The notes beneath the pieces are model-generated. The model was not told the origin of the DNA. It saw nothing but the letters and a program-made list of their open reading frames with translations, and ran no database searches. DNA of 64,000 nt from Chrysomallon squamiferum (taxonomy: Eukaryota > Mollusca > Gastropoda > Neomphalida > Peltospiridae), in the NCBI GenBank assembly GCA_012295275.1, contig CM022672.1, positions 665,943-729,942 of the forward strand, written 5' to 3'. The stretch's first letter is position 1, and each line of letters begins with the position of its first letter. This document shows, one piece after another, positions 11,403 through 23,990 of this stretch. The translations under genes were made by a program, and so were the position numbers.

Positions 11403-14400
11403 AAAACAAACAAAATGAAAACCTCAATAAATATATAAGACTAAAGTGATAATGAGCTTACATTTTCACATTTCTGATTCATTCTGAAATTATTTACCAT
11501 CATAAAATTCATTATATATTTTTTTTTTTTTTTTTTGAATGGAAGATTTGGTGGTGGTTTTTATTTGTATTTATTAACTGTTAAACCAAATGTAAGTATC
11601 TGGTATGCCACAACCAATGAATTCCAAAGTTAATAAGTTAAGACTGATTTAAGTGATCAGTAGAACTGACATTTACTGGGCTGTTCAGATTTTTGTCTAC
11701 ACAGTAATAAAACTACAACAACACAGCACAACAGAGATTATTTCATTACAAACATACTGCATTATTTAGTAGTATTTATTATTATCTAGGAAGATTTCTA
11801 ACAGAAAAACAACAGTGTGACGAAAGGCTTTTCACTTGTAAAATTATTATTACTACTGAAATATGATGGTATTAACTTTTAAAATTGTCATCGGTTGAGG
11901 TATAAAAAAAAAATATATCAACAAATCACTGTTACAAATCTTCCCATTTCTGCCCGTGTTCTCGATTGAAATTAAAATAATCTTTGCTGCTGACTGAAAA
12001 AAACAAAACACATCAAGTTATTTAATTTTTATAAGTTATTAGCAACCATTATTTGAATCAATGAACCATAACTTTCAAGTACAGCAAGTGTTCTTGACAA
12101 TAAGTCTAAAACTGAGATATAAACCATTATTAATATATACTGTGATTAAGTTATTTAATGGTGGTTCTAAAATCTTTCTTGACTGTATTCCGCAGAGAGG
12201 ATACACCTTTAAGCTAATCAAATGAAAAATCGATAAATGACATTAATGGTAAGAATGGATTAATAATTAATCTGCTTTCTAAATGTTTTCTCTTTCCATT
12301 ATCTCAAGTGAAGTTTGAAATGATTAAGAGGTTTTTTTAATTACAACATTTTCCTCATTTATTCCCTTTTTAATATTCTCCAACACAGAGCGAGACAGAG
12401 ACTGAAGGAAATGACAGAAATGAAGTTATGAGATACCCATTATGTGCAAGTTTTATGTTTTTTACTGTCAAAAAGTTTAGCACTCTTCTTTTCACAAAAT
12501 ATTCTATTAAAGCTAAATTATGAATCACATCACTGTACAGAAATTAATTGTCTTTTTCTTTCTAGGTGGTTGTTGGGAGTTTCTTGGGGTTTTTTTATTT
12601 GAGGTTTGGTTTGTGTCTTCTTTCTTGGCAGTAAATAAAGAAGATATCAGTTTCAACAAATTGAAGAATTTTGTTTATTAGGTCTTTGAAACTGTTAACA
12701 TGTTTATCTCTGTTACTATTAAAGATAAATTGTTCCTGTCTTACAAAAGTTACATGTTTTCAGTTCACTTTCTTGTTATATCTCTTTAACTTCCATGTAC
12801 TGTGTCTGTTTGTCCCTGCACCATCTATGCTGTCATCAGATGGTGTAAAATTCCTGTATATCTTCATCCATGCTTCTCTCTATATTTGTTTTGTTTTTTA
12901 TTCTCATCCCTTCTTCCCAAGGGATTTGTTTCTACTTTTACTTGGTATTAAAATACACAACGAGGCTACCTGGATTATTTTTAGCAGTGTATGATTGTCT
13001 ACAAACTGAACAATATGATACATACAAGCATATTCACAATTTGTTTGGAGAACAGTAGGTTTGTTTCAGACTTGCAGTAATAATTTGTAGTTGATAAGGC
13101 ATCAGAAAGAAACAAAATAAAAATAAATACACTGTACTAGAAGAATTTTATTAATATTAACATGTGTTTGTGTGAATATAGTTGAATATTTGCTCATTTT
13201 TATGAAAACATTCTGTATAGAAAACAAAGTTTATCATCAAAATAAATCCAAAGTATTTTGTTTACATTAATACTAAGTTATGAAAAATAAATGTTTGTCT
13301 CATTAGAAATCAAGATATGTCAAAGATGGTGTTATTTTCAGTTAACTGCAATAAACAATGAACAGTGTCACAGGTACAATCTAATTCCAGTCTGTTGCAC
13401 AAAAGTTATAAGACAGCTAAAAACATAGTATAATTTGCTGTTGTGTTCTGAATACACTGCTCACAACAAATCAAGATACTTATATTTTGTTTCTGTCAAA
13501 CCTCTGAAGTGAAATAACATGTCGAGTATTGTTTAAAATAAAAAACCCTGTAATTTATGAGTAGCTCAATTCATTTTATACTGGAAACTTGGTGTGGATT
13601 ACCCCTTGTAATATTTTTCCTTTAGCTCTAAGTCACGTATAGTGTCTCATTTTATAATCAATCAGAAATATATATATATGGCTTGTAAGAAATATATATA
13701 TATATATTTTCAGTAACAGTTAAAAAGTATACAACAAAACAAATATTTGCAAAAACTTTTACTTATCAACACACTGTTCTAATCTCTTTAGTTATTTCTC
13801 TATATACAACTGAATTCTTAATGTCAGTTTGTTTAAAATTTGACATTGCCATTGGTAACAGGAAAGGCCTTATGAACAGTAACTACAGCAACAACAAAAA
13901 AAAAAAAAATAAAAAATTAAAAATATAAAAAAAATAAAAAATTAAATGTTTTTTGTTTTTAATGTGTACATCTTCCAATGTATTATCATCTACTTGAAAC
14001 ATATGTAACAACAAATAGTTGTACTTGCCATTGTATATAAACAGAATCAAGATGGTTGTATCTGCCAATGTATATAAACAGAATCAAGATGGTTGTAATT
14101 TCCAATGTATATAAACAGAATCAATTAACTAATGACGACTACTGTTTTTTTGTTTTTTTTTATGTATGTGCCCATCTGTAAATGTTGTACAGCTTTGATA
14201 AATTGCTTTTTAAATTTACAAACAGCAGATACTTATAACAAACAAAAACATAAAGTACCAAAAAACTGCAACAGTAGTAATAATACTAATAATACTAATA
14301 ATAATACTACTACTACTAATAATAATAATAAACATCCCACATAATTATCTATATCAATTTGCTGCCATCTACAATTAGTAATTCATAAAATTAATATTCA

Positions 14401-17400
14401 TAAATATTTTTATAGTTATCTTTTCTTAGTATTTAGGAATATTTTTAAACAACACTTTTATGATTATAAATATTAGAATTGTTGTAGATTATTATTATTT
14501 TTTGTCTGATAATACTGCAGATCTCTCTCTCGCACACACACACACACACACACACACAAACACGTGCACTTGCCCAGTCCTAAACATTATTCAAACATAA
14601 AATTCTTCAATTTTCAGTTAAATAAAATATGTTGATAAAACCAGATGTTCTCATCATGACAAGAGTTGCAGATTATTTATCAGTTTAATTATGAATATAA
14701 ATTCACAAGATTGAAAAAAAAGTAGATTGTGTACCAAAGTAAATAACTGTTAATAACTGTAGCCACATGTTTCTCAAACAATATCGTAAATAGTAAATTA
14801 GTATATAACTGAATTCACTAGGCATTTTTACTAATAATTTACTAATATATACAATAGTGAAATTCAATTAACAGATAAAATAAGCTGTATTTTTAAAGTT
14901 TGCATTTTTTTTAAATACTGTCATATATAGTTTATGATCTCAAAAGGTAAACTGTTGGTACAAAGTTTATGATTTATTTTTATCCACACTGGTTTTCTGA
15001 CAGATGTTACTGACAATGTTTGTTTTTGTATTTTTTATTTTTTTAATGTACTATGTTGTTTTATAAATTCATCAAATAAACATACATGTTGAAAAACACA
15101 AATACTGACTGAACTTGGCTTAAATAAATAAAATAAATGTGCAGCAGACACTCATTAGTGAAAAATAAATACATTTATTACATATGGTTTTATCACGCTG
15201 GACAAATGAAGAATCTTTTCAGACTTAGTGAAATGTTCTGGGCTACTTTCTCAGCTGAGATGTTAACAATATGAATTCATTTGTTCATTTTTATCTGACC
15301 TGACTACATCAGTTCAAATCCTTAACACAATTTTAATAAAGATTAATTTTATTATTACTCTGAAAAAGCTAAAGTAAACAATTCAATACATTTTCCTGTA
15401 CATTGTATCAACACTCATGTCAGTAAACTTCAACTGAAATGGCATTTTCCTTGGGATTTTGTTTTTCATCAATATTTGGTTAAACTGAAATATTCTATTT
15501 TGCTTTAAGTATGTTTTAAATTACAGTATTTGACTAAGCTGAAATATATATTGTCTTATTCTTTTAATGAGTGTCTAGCTGATTCACGTTAACAACTGAA
15601 ATATGTTAAAAACAAAGCATGCAGTATACTGTTGTTCTAGTATATCTGTGACATCTGACTCCTTTTTTCAAATCAAAAGAACCACAAAAGGCAAAACTAA
15701 CAATGGAAGCAGTAACAGATAGCAAAGAATAGTGCACTTTTTAAGCAACACTGATAAAGTATGGAAATCTATTTTTCATTTATTTACTGCTTTAAATCTT
15801 AACTTCTTGTAAGTAATAAAAACAAATTATCAAATCAATATAAGAATAGACTTACTGAGTGAAACTGAAAGATTAAAAAATAATGTTAAGATCTGTCTAT
15901 TCTAACAGCTACATTAATGGACAGGATATATCAGAACACTGGCCTTGTTGGCTGACAGAAGAGTATTAAAACATTTACTTTTTTCATTAGAATTTTCCTC
16001 TTAGTGTTTTGCAGCATAATTCTATAAATTGAGACAACTAGCAAAATTTTAAACAAAACAAATTATGAACTACAAAATAAAACTGCTTTAGCAATAGGCA
16101 GTATTATAAGTCTCATTAAGACATAGCAAAGAGTTTGTTCTCTCACATTTTATTATTTTTTACAAGTAAAGGTCAAAATATGCTATTCATCTATCAGACT
16201 GTTACTGCTGTACATTCATAAGCAGATTTTAAAATATTTCTAAGTCATATTTTTTTTAACTAACTGCAGCTTGACTAGGCATGTGATGTCTGTCTACTGA
16301 TGTTTTGTCTGTAAGGTTGTTCATTTTTATTTAATGAAAATATTTCTTATTAAAACTTTCACAGATATTAGATGATAAAATGTTAATTCGCAGACATTAT
16401 TCACTCAAAAACTAAAGCATAAATTATTGCAAAACTAATTTACATCTTTCTTTTTTAAAACTAATTTTTTATGTTTGTAGCATTTTTTTTTTTGGCGATT
16501 TTGCTACATGTTTGATAGCGAAACTGTTCTACTATACTGTAAGGATTAAAAACTACTAATAAAAGAAAGACAAAGAGCTGTTTTAGAAGATTCTACAGCA
16601 TTATTTTGCAAAATAAATTAGTTTTAATTAATGTGCAGGTTGTTTTCTACAGCACTATTCCAAAGTTAAATGGCAAAAAACCTCAGAAATATCTAAACCA
16701 TACCTCCTATTAGTCTAGTATGATTTGAAATTGTCTTTTGAATAAGCATACTTTAATTATTATTTTTTTAAATATATTCAGCTTGAATGCATGTTTCTAT
16801 TTCCCCCCAACTTTCCCCTACTTGTCAGTGTGGTTACCTACAGAGTATGTATCTTGCTGAACAGCAGTTAGTTTCAATTTGTGTGTTACTGTGTATTTGT
16901 TTTTCTTTTTTCTGGGTTACCAGTTGGGTTGTATTCAGTGCTTCTGAACTGACATTTTTGTCAGTCTTACTTAAACTTTGTCAAGTCAGTACTGTGTGTA
17001 CATGACAAATAAGGATATGCAAGCATTTGCATATGTATTTCTATTTCAAAACAATCTGACTGGTGCAAACAGGATAACATAAACCAATAAAAATATGCAA
17101 AACATGTGACCTGTTTACTTATAAATTATATCATTATTATTATTTTTGTTGTAATTTTAACTACTGACACCTTTAACATACAAATAACAGCAGTGGAAAT
17201 AGTTTATCTTATAAAATTTGAGTCTTTTAATAATTATTTTTATTTCCTGAGCAAAATGATGAATATAAAACACAAATTTTTTAACCAGAAACATATCCTG
17301 AACAATTTTAGATGTACAGTGACTCAAATATCATAACTTCCTCACATTAAAACTTAGGCGTCTATGAGACAGACTGGCACAATTTTACAAACAGCTTGAC

Positions 17401-17976
17401 AGCAAGACTGAACTTCAGCTTTGTGAGAGATTTAAACAAATTTACTTATTATCACATTAGAATATCTGCAAATATTGCAATTATATTAAGAGCAAAAGCT
17501 CTAAAAAAAAAAAAAAAAGTTACAACAAGTACTGCACTAATTTTCAGTGTCAATGTCAAGTTTTTAATGAAAGTTTCTATCAGCTATTACACGTGACAAA
17601 CTACAAGATCTCCAAAACCTTACCCATTACATTTTATTTACTACATTTTTCTCAGACTGACTGAATCCTTTTCAACAAACCTAGTATGGGAAAACAAGAA
17701 AGATATCTGGTATTGTTTGTACATTATTAATGTACAGAAAATGTCAATCCACATTTACACGATAACAAGCTCAGTTCAAAAATAGGTGAATGCTAAGCTG
17801 GTAAATAAATTTAAAATGACCTTTAGAAAATTGTGTTCATACACCCTAATGGGCTCTGACTGATGTTATGTGTAAGAGGGTAAAAATAATGGATGTAATA
17901 GAACGTCAAACTGCAGTTTACTAATTGTCTAGCTGTCACAGATACACTAACAACCAAAATAAGTAAAAACACTTAC
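11145..17976. other. Long intron of gene 1 between the common exons and the zinc-finger array
   Basis: About 6.8 kb of AT-rich sequence. It holds (AAAT)n at about 11355-11402, (AT)n near 13668-13710, a 37-bp triplicate near 14018-14128, an AAT/ACT trinucleotide run near 14276-14330, and (AC)n near 14535-14558. No ORF on either strand resembles a zinc finger or another known domain, so I see no further terminal exon here. Confidence 0.6.
14018..14128. repeat. 37-bp tandem repeat, three copies
   Basis: TGTATATAAACAGAATCAA recurs at about 14032, 14069 and 14106, a spacing of 37 bp. It lies within the gene 1 intron and no function is evident. Confidence 0.85.
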
Positions 17977-18029
17977 TGATTATCCCAAGATGCACCACCA
18001 TCTGTTGTATTTCCAGAATGCAGTGTTTC
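17977..18029 (-). CDS. Gene 1 common exon 3, 53-bp phase-adapter microexon
   Basis: The minus strand shows a T-rich tract and CACAG acceptor above 18029 and a strong CAGTAAGT donor below 17977. The exon enters in phase 0 from exon 2 and encodes 17 codons (ETLHSGNTTDGGASWDN) plus CA. It leaves in phase 2, exactly what the seven zinc-finger exons need, since each starts with one base. The GGASWDN core resembles GFSWDID in the second coding exon of gene 2 (31977-32077), which suggests common ancestry. It was found by splice logic because it is too short to be seen as an ORF. Cassette or constitutive use cannot be decided from sequence; skipping it would put the zinc-finger exons out of frame. 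Confidence 0.8.
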
Positions 18030-18395
18030 CTGTGAAAAAAAATGGCACCTGAATAAGACTGCTTGTAAATTTAAATATTTATTTATTTCTATATAAATGA
18101 TAAACATGTATCATATTGACTATAATTAAACTATTTAAGCATTTAAAATTAAACACACAGATTGATTTCTCACTGCAGGATACTTAGAAAACAAACATTA
18201 TTTAATTTTTACAGATTAGCAACATTTCTCCATCGATAGCAAACAATCTTTTACATCAAAGATTATAGCAGCACATAGCACAATTAGACATTGTCTTATC
18301 TTAGACTGACAAGGTGCAAATGATTTGTCCTGTGTTAACATTCCCACAGAATAGCTGAAACTGTTGAAAACTATACATTCTGTTTCATTACCAAC

Positions 18396-18775
18396 CTGGA
18401 GGCCAGTGAAGGATGTTGAGGAACCTGGCACATCACTTGAAAAACTAGTTGAACTGTCTAAAGCAAAAGTTTGTGAGTTGCTCTGTTCTGAACTAAACAT
18501 AGGTTTATCTAGACTCTTAACATGCACCTCGGGGTCCAGCACATTAGGGTCATCTAACACCATGTATGGAACATCGTCCTGTTTCTCCTCTTTCACTACA
18601 ACTGATGATGTCCCACCTTGATCTGCACTACTTGTTATTGTGTCACTGCCTGATACTGAAGTCCTGGTAAATTTAGAAGGGTAACTGCTACTCATCGAGT
18701 CTATATCACTTTGAGTACTAGATGCTATGTCCTTTGCTGCATCATAAAGAGCATCCAAACTGGCATCCAGCTTTT
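18396..18775 (-). CDS. Gene 1 common exon 2 (Ser-rich linker with SUMO-type motif)
   Basis: The acceptor TTGTTTTCAG precedes 18775. Two leading bases complete a Glu codon with exon 1, 126 codons follow, and a CTCCAG|GTTGGT donor leaves phase 0. The protein is low complexity and rich in Ser, Asp and Thr. A central motif VVVKEEKQDD fits the SUMO consensus (hydrophobic-K-x-E) followed by acidic residues and a hydrophobic patch (YMVLDD). Gene 3 exon 2 has VQVKEEELDD at the matching position, so the two exons are homologous. The ORF reads on past the donor to 18216, but phase and exon 3 argue against using that extension except as a read-through isoform. Confidence 0.82.
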
Positions 18776-19049
18776 CTGAAAACAACAAATGTTTAAAACT
18801 AAATCTACTCAATGAATTCTGATATTTGTTTTTTAATAATATAATTCTACAGAGCATATCAGTTAGCAAAACATTAACATTACATATTTAGGTAATAATC
18901 TCTTTTGTCTCTAATTTTATTACTCATCAAAATAATATGACATTTTTTGTGATGTTTATCTTTAAAAATAAATTTTTATGAATGGAAAGAGAAGATAATT
19001 AAGAAGAATGAGTGGAGATATTGAATTAGTAAAATAAAGTTGCTGTTAC

Positions 19050-19765
19050 CTTTTTTACTTGGTGTAAAATCATCAGAGACAGAGGACATTCTCTTATGAG
19101 TAGTTGACATGGACGATGATGACATCACAGTGTGCGACAGCTGAGATGAGCTTTCCAAAGCTGGCTGCTGACTAGAAAATGATGAATTATGGGATATACG
19201 ATTTTGATCATCTTCATGCTGTTGAGAAAGAGCTGAATCATCAAACTGACTAACTGGACTAGAATCATCAACTAATGAAATTGTTTCGTTTACTCTGCTG
19301 TCACTAGCTACTGATGTTGATGTTCTTGTCGGACGTCTGTGATGTGAAAAGTTCTGTCTGGGACGAATTCGGTTACTGCTGTACACACGACCAGACAGCC
19401 TGTCCTCACTGGGTGGGGAGTACTCTGTCTGACATGGACTGGACATTCTGTTACTTGTGTATCGATTTGTCTGTGGTGCCCGATTCTCAGTTCCGTATGT
19501 GTTGGCCTCTTTTCTGTGAGTTTTGAATGCTTTTGTACAGTAACTTTCACTAATCACATGACCTGTGCTCTGTATCAGTTCACTCAACACATAACGCTCT
19601 TTTTTGAAATTGTCTATCTCCACAGCCAGGTAACCACTGAGCTCCACACCTTGATCAAACTCCAGGTATTCCCTACACAACTTCTGCATGGCTTCAACAA
19701 ATGAAGAAAAAAACTGAACAGAGTATTGCTTCTCCATTTTCCTGTTGAAGTTTTAATTTAGCAAT
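19050..19765 (-). CDS. Gene 1 exon 1: shared N-terminal domain plus disordered linker
   Basis: The exon acceptor is CTTTTCAG above 19765. The initiator ATG is at 19737, and a 28-base 5' UTR piece precedes it. The coding part is 229 codons plus one base, ending at an AAAAAAG|GTAACA donor (phase 1). Residues 1-73 form the domain shared with genes 2 and 3 (MEKQYSVQFFSS at the start, SESYCTKAFKT at the end). By my count it matches the gene 3 domain at 54 of 73 positions. It looks mostly helical with conserved KLCREYL and SGYLA blocks. I do not recognise it as BTB, BEN, SAND or any other named fold. The rest is a Ser/Gln/Arg-rich linker ending in a basic motif (HKRMSSVSDDFTPSKK) that resembles the exon 1 ends of genes 2 and 3. 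A role in oligomerisation or cofactor binding is inferred only from the lola-like layout. Confidence 0.88.
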
Positions 19766-21908
19766 CTGAAAAGAAACATTCACACATTATCAATGCTAAT
19801 TTTTAAAATGATTAACCTTAATTTTTATAAACTTTAAGAACAGAAAATTAAAATATGCATTTTTAAATGTTTTCATTCATTGTTTCTACTTTAAATAATA
19901 TATAAATACATACATTTACCTTAATTATGAAAATATGTGTGCACTGCAAAAAATAAAATAAAAAAAATAAAAAATAAAAAATTAGAAATAATAAATAAAC
20001 AAAATATATAAAAACATTATTTTTTTTTTTTTAAATAATATCTATACAATTTAAAGAAAAGATAAAATATGAAAGAAAAGAATAAAGCCCTAATAAAAAA
20101 AAAAGAATGTTAATCATTATTTGAAAGAGATAGTTTGAAAATTCTTAATTATAAATCAATACTTTTGAAGTCTGTGTAATTATTCTGTAGAATTTATATT
20201 CTTTGTTGCATGGTATCCAGATTTCAACTTTATAGAAAAACATGTATTTATATTTTCATAGATTTTTTTTAATTGGATGTAAACTTTTATCATCATCATC
20301 CATGGACTAATGATATATTTCATCTCTTTTCTTCAAATATAATAGCTGTTATTTTCTACTAGTAAGCTTAAAATGTACACAGCATGTTTGTATCTCAGAT
20401 TTTAAATATATTTGTGCAAATTATTCTCCATTTCTTTAATAATAATTTGTTTCAGTAACAATTCAGAAAATTATTAACAATTGTTGCATAAAACATTATA
20501 AATGTACATTTTAAATTAATTTGGAAAGACCAGATTTAAATGTAATATACTGCAAAGAGCTTTTTCCAAGAAAGGGAGATATTTCAAAAACATTCAATTG
20601 ATTAACCAAGTGAATTTCTATGAAGTTAATTAGTATCTGAAAATTTGACTATATTTTATGTTTGGTGATATTTTTATTTGTTTTGATGTGGAAAAAAATA
20701 AGACCTAATAATAAAATTATATGTGAAACATTTTAGGAAGTTTCTATCTGTAATAGGCAACTCTGCAAGGAATGCAAAACAGATACTTTTATTTATGAAA
20801 ATCAGATTTCAGTACTTAAACTGCAGTGAAACAAGTCAGAATGTTGTATTCAACACAAGCTAGAGGCTATATATGTTTGGTTTTGATTGGCTAATGCATT
20901 TTGCTTTATCTTATCCTATCCTGCAAGTGAATGTTATTTCTGTTTATCTCCTATGATTCAAGATTTATCTATTTTATAAACTAAATAAAAATTAAACTGA
21001 AATGAGGGGATTTATAATCATATTTGCTTGTGTCATTGTTTTAACTATGTCATATGCCAAATTTGTTCACAGTAAAACTTTATAAGCCAACCCCACATTA
21101 TTACATAAAAAAGAGGAAATGTGACACACAAATTTCATTGGATTTAGCTGTAACTGTAAATTAAATGCTGTCGTTATAATCTTGTTTGTCCATTCCACTG
21201 CCATAAAATGATGAATAATTTATGACTAGAAGTAGAAATAAATGTTCTTTTAGAATTATGAAAAGGGTAAAAATAACAGTTTTACTTTTAAATTGGTGGG
21301 TAAAAAAGTGAACAATGTGTGCTACTTTCGTGAAAAGTGGGCATCCCTGTTCATTGTAGCCACTCTCTTTTGTGGACTTTATACAAATTTTAAGCACAAC
21401 TCATTATGATTAACTGTAAGTGTAACGAACAAGTTAACTAAGTTACTTCCCTTTAGTCTTTTAGATGCAATTCGTAACGAATTCAAAATAAATTTAGTCT
21501 CATCAAAGCAAACATCATTTATTTGTTTGTAATAATCAGGAACTGTTTTAATTCATATAATTATTTCTTTATCATAGCGTGTGTAAAATTGAACACAGAT
21601 AGTTGAGATATACTACACATCGTCAGATACATCATACAGACAGTGCACTAATATACTAGACTGGTACATGCTACAAATTATGTTACTAATATTATTAGGT
21701 ACCAGTCGTTTTTCTATCATATTTTAACATAAAAGATAATCGCTTGTAATGATAAATTAGCCGTATTCAGATCAGTTAAAATCACTATTGAATATTTTAT
21801 ACATAATAACATCATACCTACATTAATTAAGATATTTGTTTCCCCACAAAATCTTTATTTTTAAGACATCTTCCACGAAGAAGCTTTGTCTTTCCAGGAG
21901 ACCATTTT

Positions 21909-21918
21909 GTCACGTGAT
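21909..21918. promoter_or_regulatory. CACGTG E-box upstream of gene 1
   Basis: GTCACGTGAT contains the palindromic CACGTG core recognised by bHLH-ZIP factors of the USF, MITF/TFE and MYC type. It lies about 2.1 kb upstream of the gene 1 coding start, and a longer match (GTCACGTGAyATT) recurs at 34608 between genes 2 and 3. Use as a promoter element is inferred. Confidence 0.35.
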
Positions 21919-22921
21919 ATTTTAATGATATCATTTCCGTTCGATTCTGAATGTAGCGTGTAACAAATAAAGATATGCAAAATTAATAATAACTATTTAT
22001 TTTTAATTTAATTTATTTATTTACCAGTCAATACTTATTATTATTTTCGTTTTGTAGATTAAACTTAATACCGGTAATAATCAAATGTGCCTGAACAAAT
22101 TAAATTCTTGAAACTCCATTTGTCTGAGTTTTGTTAACTTGGATCACCAATCAGATATATATCCCAAATTCGAAGACCAATTGGATATATATCCCAAAAT
22201 ATAATCAAAGATTTATAATTACTGGGCATGAGCTGGGTGGCATAGTTAAAACAAAAATTAATAAATAAATAATAACTTCTAGGTGATATACAAAAATATA
22301 TATTAATATGAATTTTAGTGAGTTGGGCCATTCAAAACATCCTGAATTCAGTACTATGAATAAACCCAAACAAACGTTTTCCACATAACAACAGCTGCTC
22401 ACTGAATCAGTTAAAACATGGAAAAATGAAATATCTGTGTAAAATTTCTGACAAATCAAATGCTCTATACCCATTAACCAGAGTCCCAAAACACCCTTGA
22501 TGTTTGAGCTATGAATTAGCCGTAGTGGCCAAAATATTAGGCCTATGTAGCTAGTATGACCTGGAAATGATGAAAAAAAAAAAAAAAAAAAAGTGACCAT
22601 TTTTTTCTTTCTTTATTCCTTCTTCTTCTTAAGTTCAAAATTAACCGAATTAGAGTAACATTGTAGTATTGAAACCTGTAAACACAAAATACAACTACAA
22701 CTAATTAGCTAAGTAATTTAAAAAAATAAATAATAAGGTTAAAAAAAATGAAAAAGAAAGAAAAGGAAAGAAAAAAATAAATCTTAACACTCACCTTTCA
22801 ATTGTGATTTATTAATTTCATTAACATGGAATGCTAACAGTAACAATTTTTGTGGAATCCTACAAACTAGTTCTTTCTTTCTTTATCTATTTAATAAATA
22901 AGCTTCATGTTTTTGAGTGAG

Positions 22922-22972
<51 letters not shown>

Positions 22973-23829
22973 AACAACTAAAAAACAACAACAAACATAA
23001 CAACAGCTATTAAAATTCATTAACAAACTACTAACATAGGAAACAAAGTTTTAGATTGTTCTGACTGGTGTACATGTCCTGAATGATTTGGTTGAATTCT
23101 TGCGAATATCCTGAAAGAGTATATAACAGATGTATAAAAATATCGTAGCATAAAGTCATTTCTGATAATTTTTGAAATGTTACCTATATTAATTATTGTG
23201 TTACAACCTCTCGTCTAAAATTTAGTAAAAATAATATTTGTTATAATTTTATACAAGTACAATAAACTATAAATGGTCCCCAAAATTGTAATATTAGCAT
23301 ATATGAAATTATGATTATGCACTAAAGAAAGAAAAAAATCTAAAATATTTAAACTGAAATCTGAATAAAATTTTACTAATTGCAGATTTAGTTTAAGTAA
23401 TTACTTGAAAGACAAAACAAAGGTAGAGACATTATTATGTTAACGTTATGCCCATTCGTGTTTTCAGGATATTAAAATGACATCAACAATGCCACTTGAG
23501 TAAATAAGGTAGATGTAGACATCTGGAGGTAAACAGCTGAGAGAAAGATCAGTGGGACAAACTGGAAGTGTAATGGAAAGAAACCACCTGGCAGACAACA
23601 GGATAAGACTGGAAAATGTAGAAACATAAATGCTGAGGCTTTTTGCTGAAAAACAACACACTGGCTACACAATGTGTATGTGCATTTTGCTCTTATTGTC
23701 AGATTATTTCCAATAAAATTGTGTAGCAGATCAGAAAAAACAAAAATGGAAATACAAAAATTATATGGTTCTTTCAATGCCAGTGGGGAAAAAAAAAACA
23801 CCTAAAAAAACAATCACTCGGATAATGGA

Positions 23830-23990
23830 AGTGGAAACCTGTTGCTGCCTATTTCATGGGTTGCTCTTTCCATTTAGCAACATGGGACCGATGATATGCA
23901 CCATTGCACGGACAGAGCGTTAGTTATAAATGACTTCCTTCAGTTACATTTTAGTTACCCCAGTTGTTGTACTGGCTAGAACATACAAAG
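23830..23990. mobile_element. Decayed SINE-like repeat of molluscan type
   Basis: Landmarks in order are GGAAACCTGTTGCTGCC, GGGTTGCTCTTTCC, TTAGCAACATGGGA, ATATGCACCATTGCACGGACAGA and GTACTGGCTAGAACATA (first and last parts only approximate). From memory this order matches an interspersed repeat widespread in mollusc genomes. The copy is eroded, and I see neither a tRNA-like head nor a target-site duplication. The identification needs a repeat-library search. Confidence 0.5.

Noticed and set aside
12671-13058. Plus-strand hydrophobic ORFs in the gene 1 long intron
   Set aside because: They overlap each other in different frames, are AT-driven, and show no signal-peptide or splice context.
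18216-18395. Extension of gene 1 exon 2 past the 18396 donor
   Set aside because: The ORF stays open to a stop, but the GTTGGT donor and the phase-matched 53-bp exon explain the array better. A read-through isoform remains possible.
19519-19737. N-terminal domain as a BTB/POZ domain
   Set aside because: At about 73 residues it is too short, and I do not see the expected BTB motifs. The analogy with lola rests on gene layout only.
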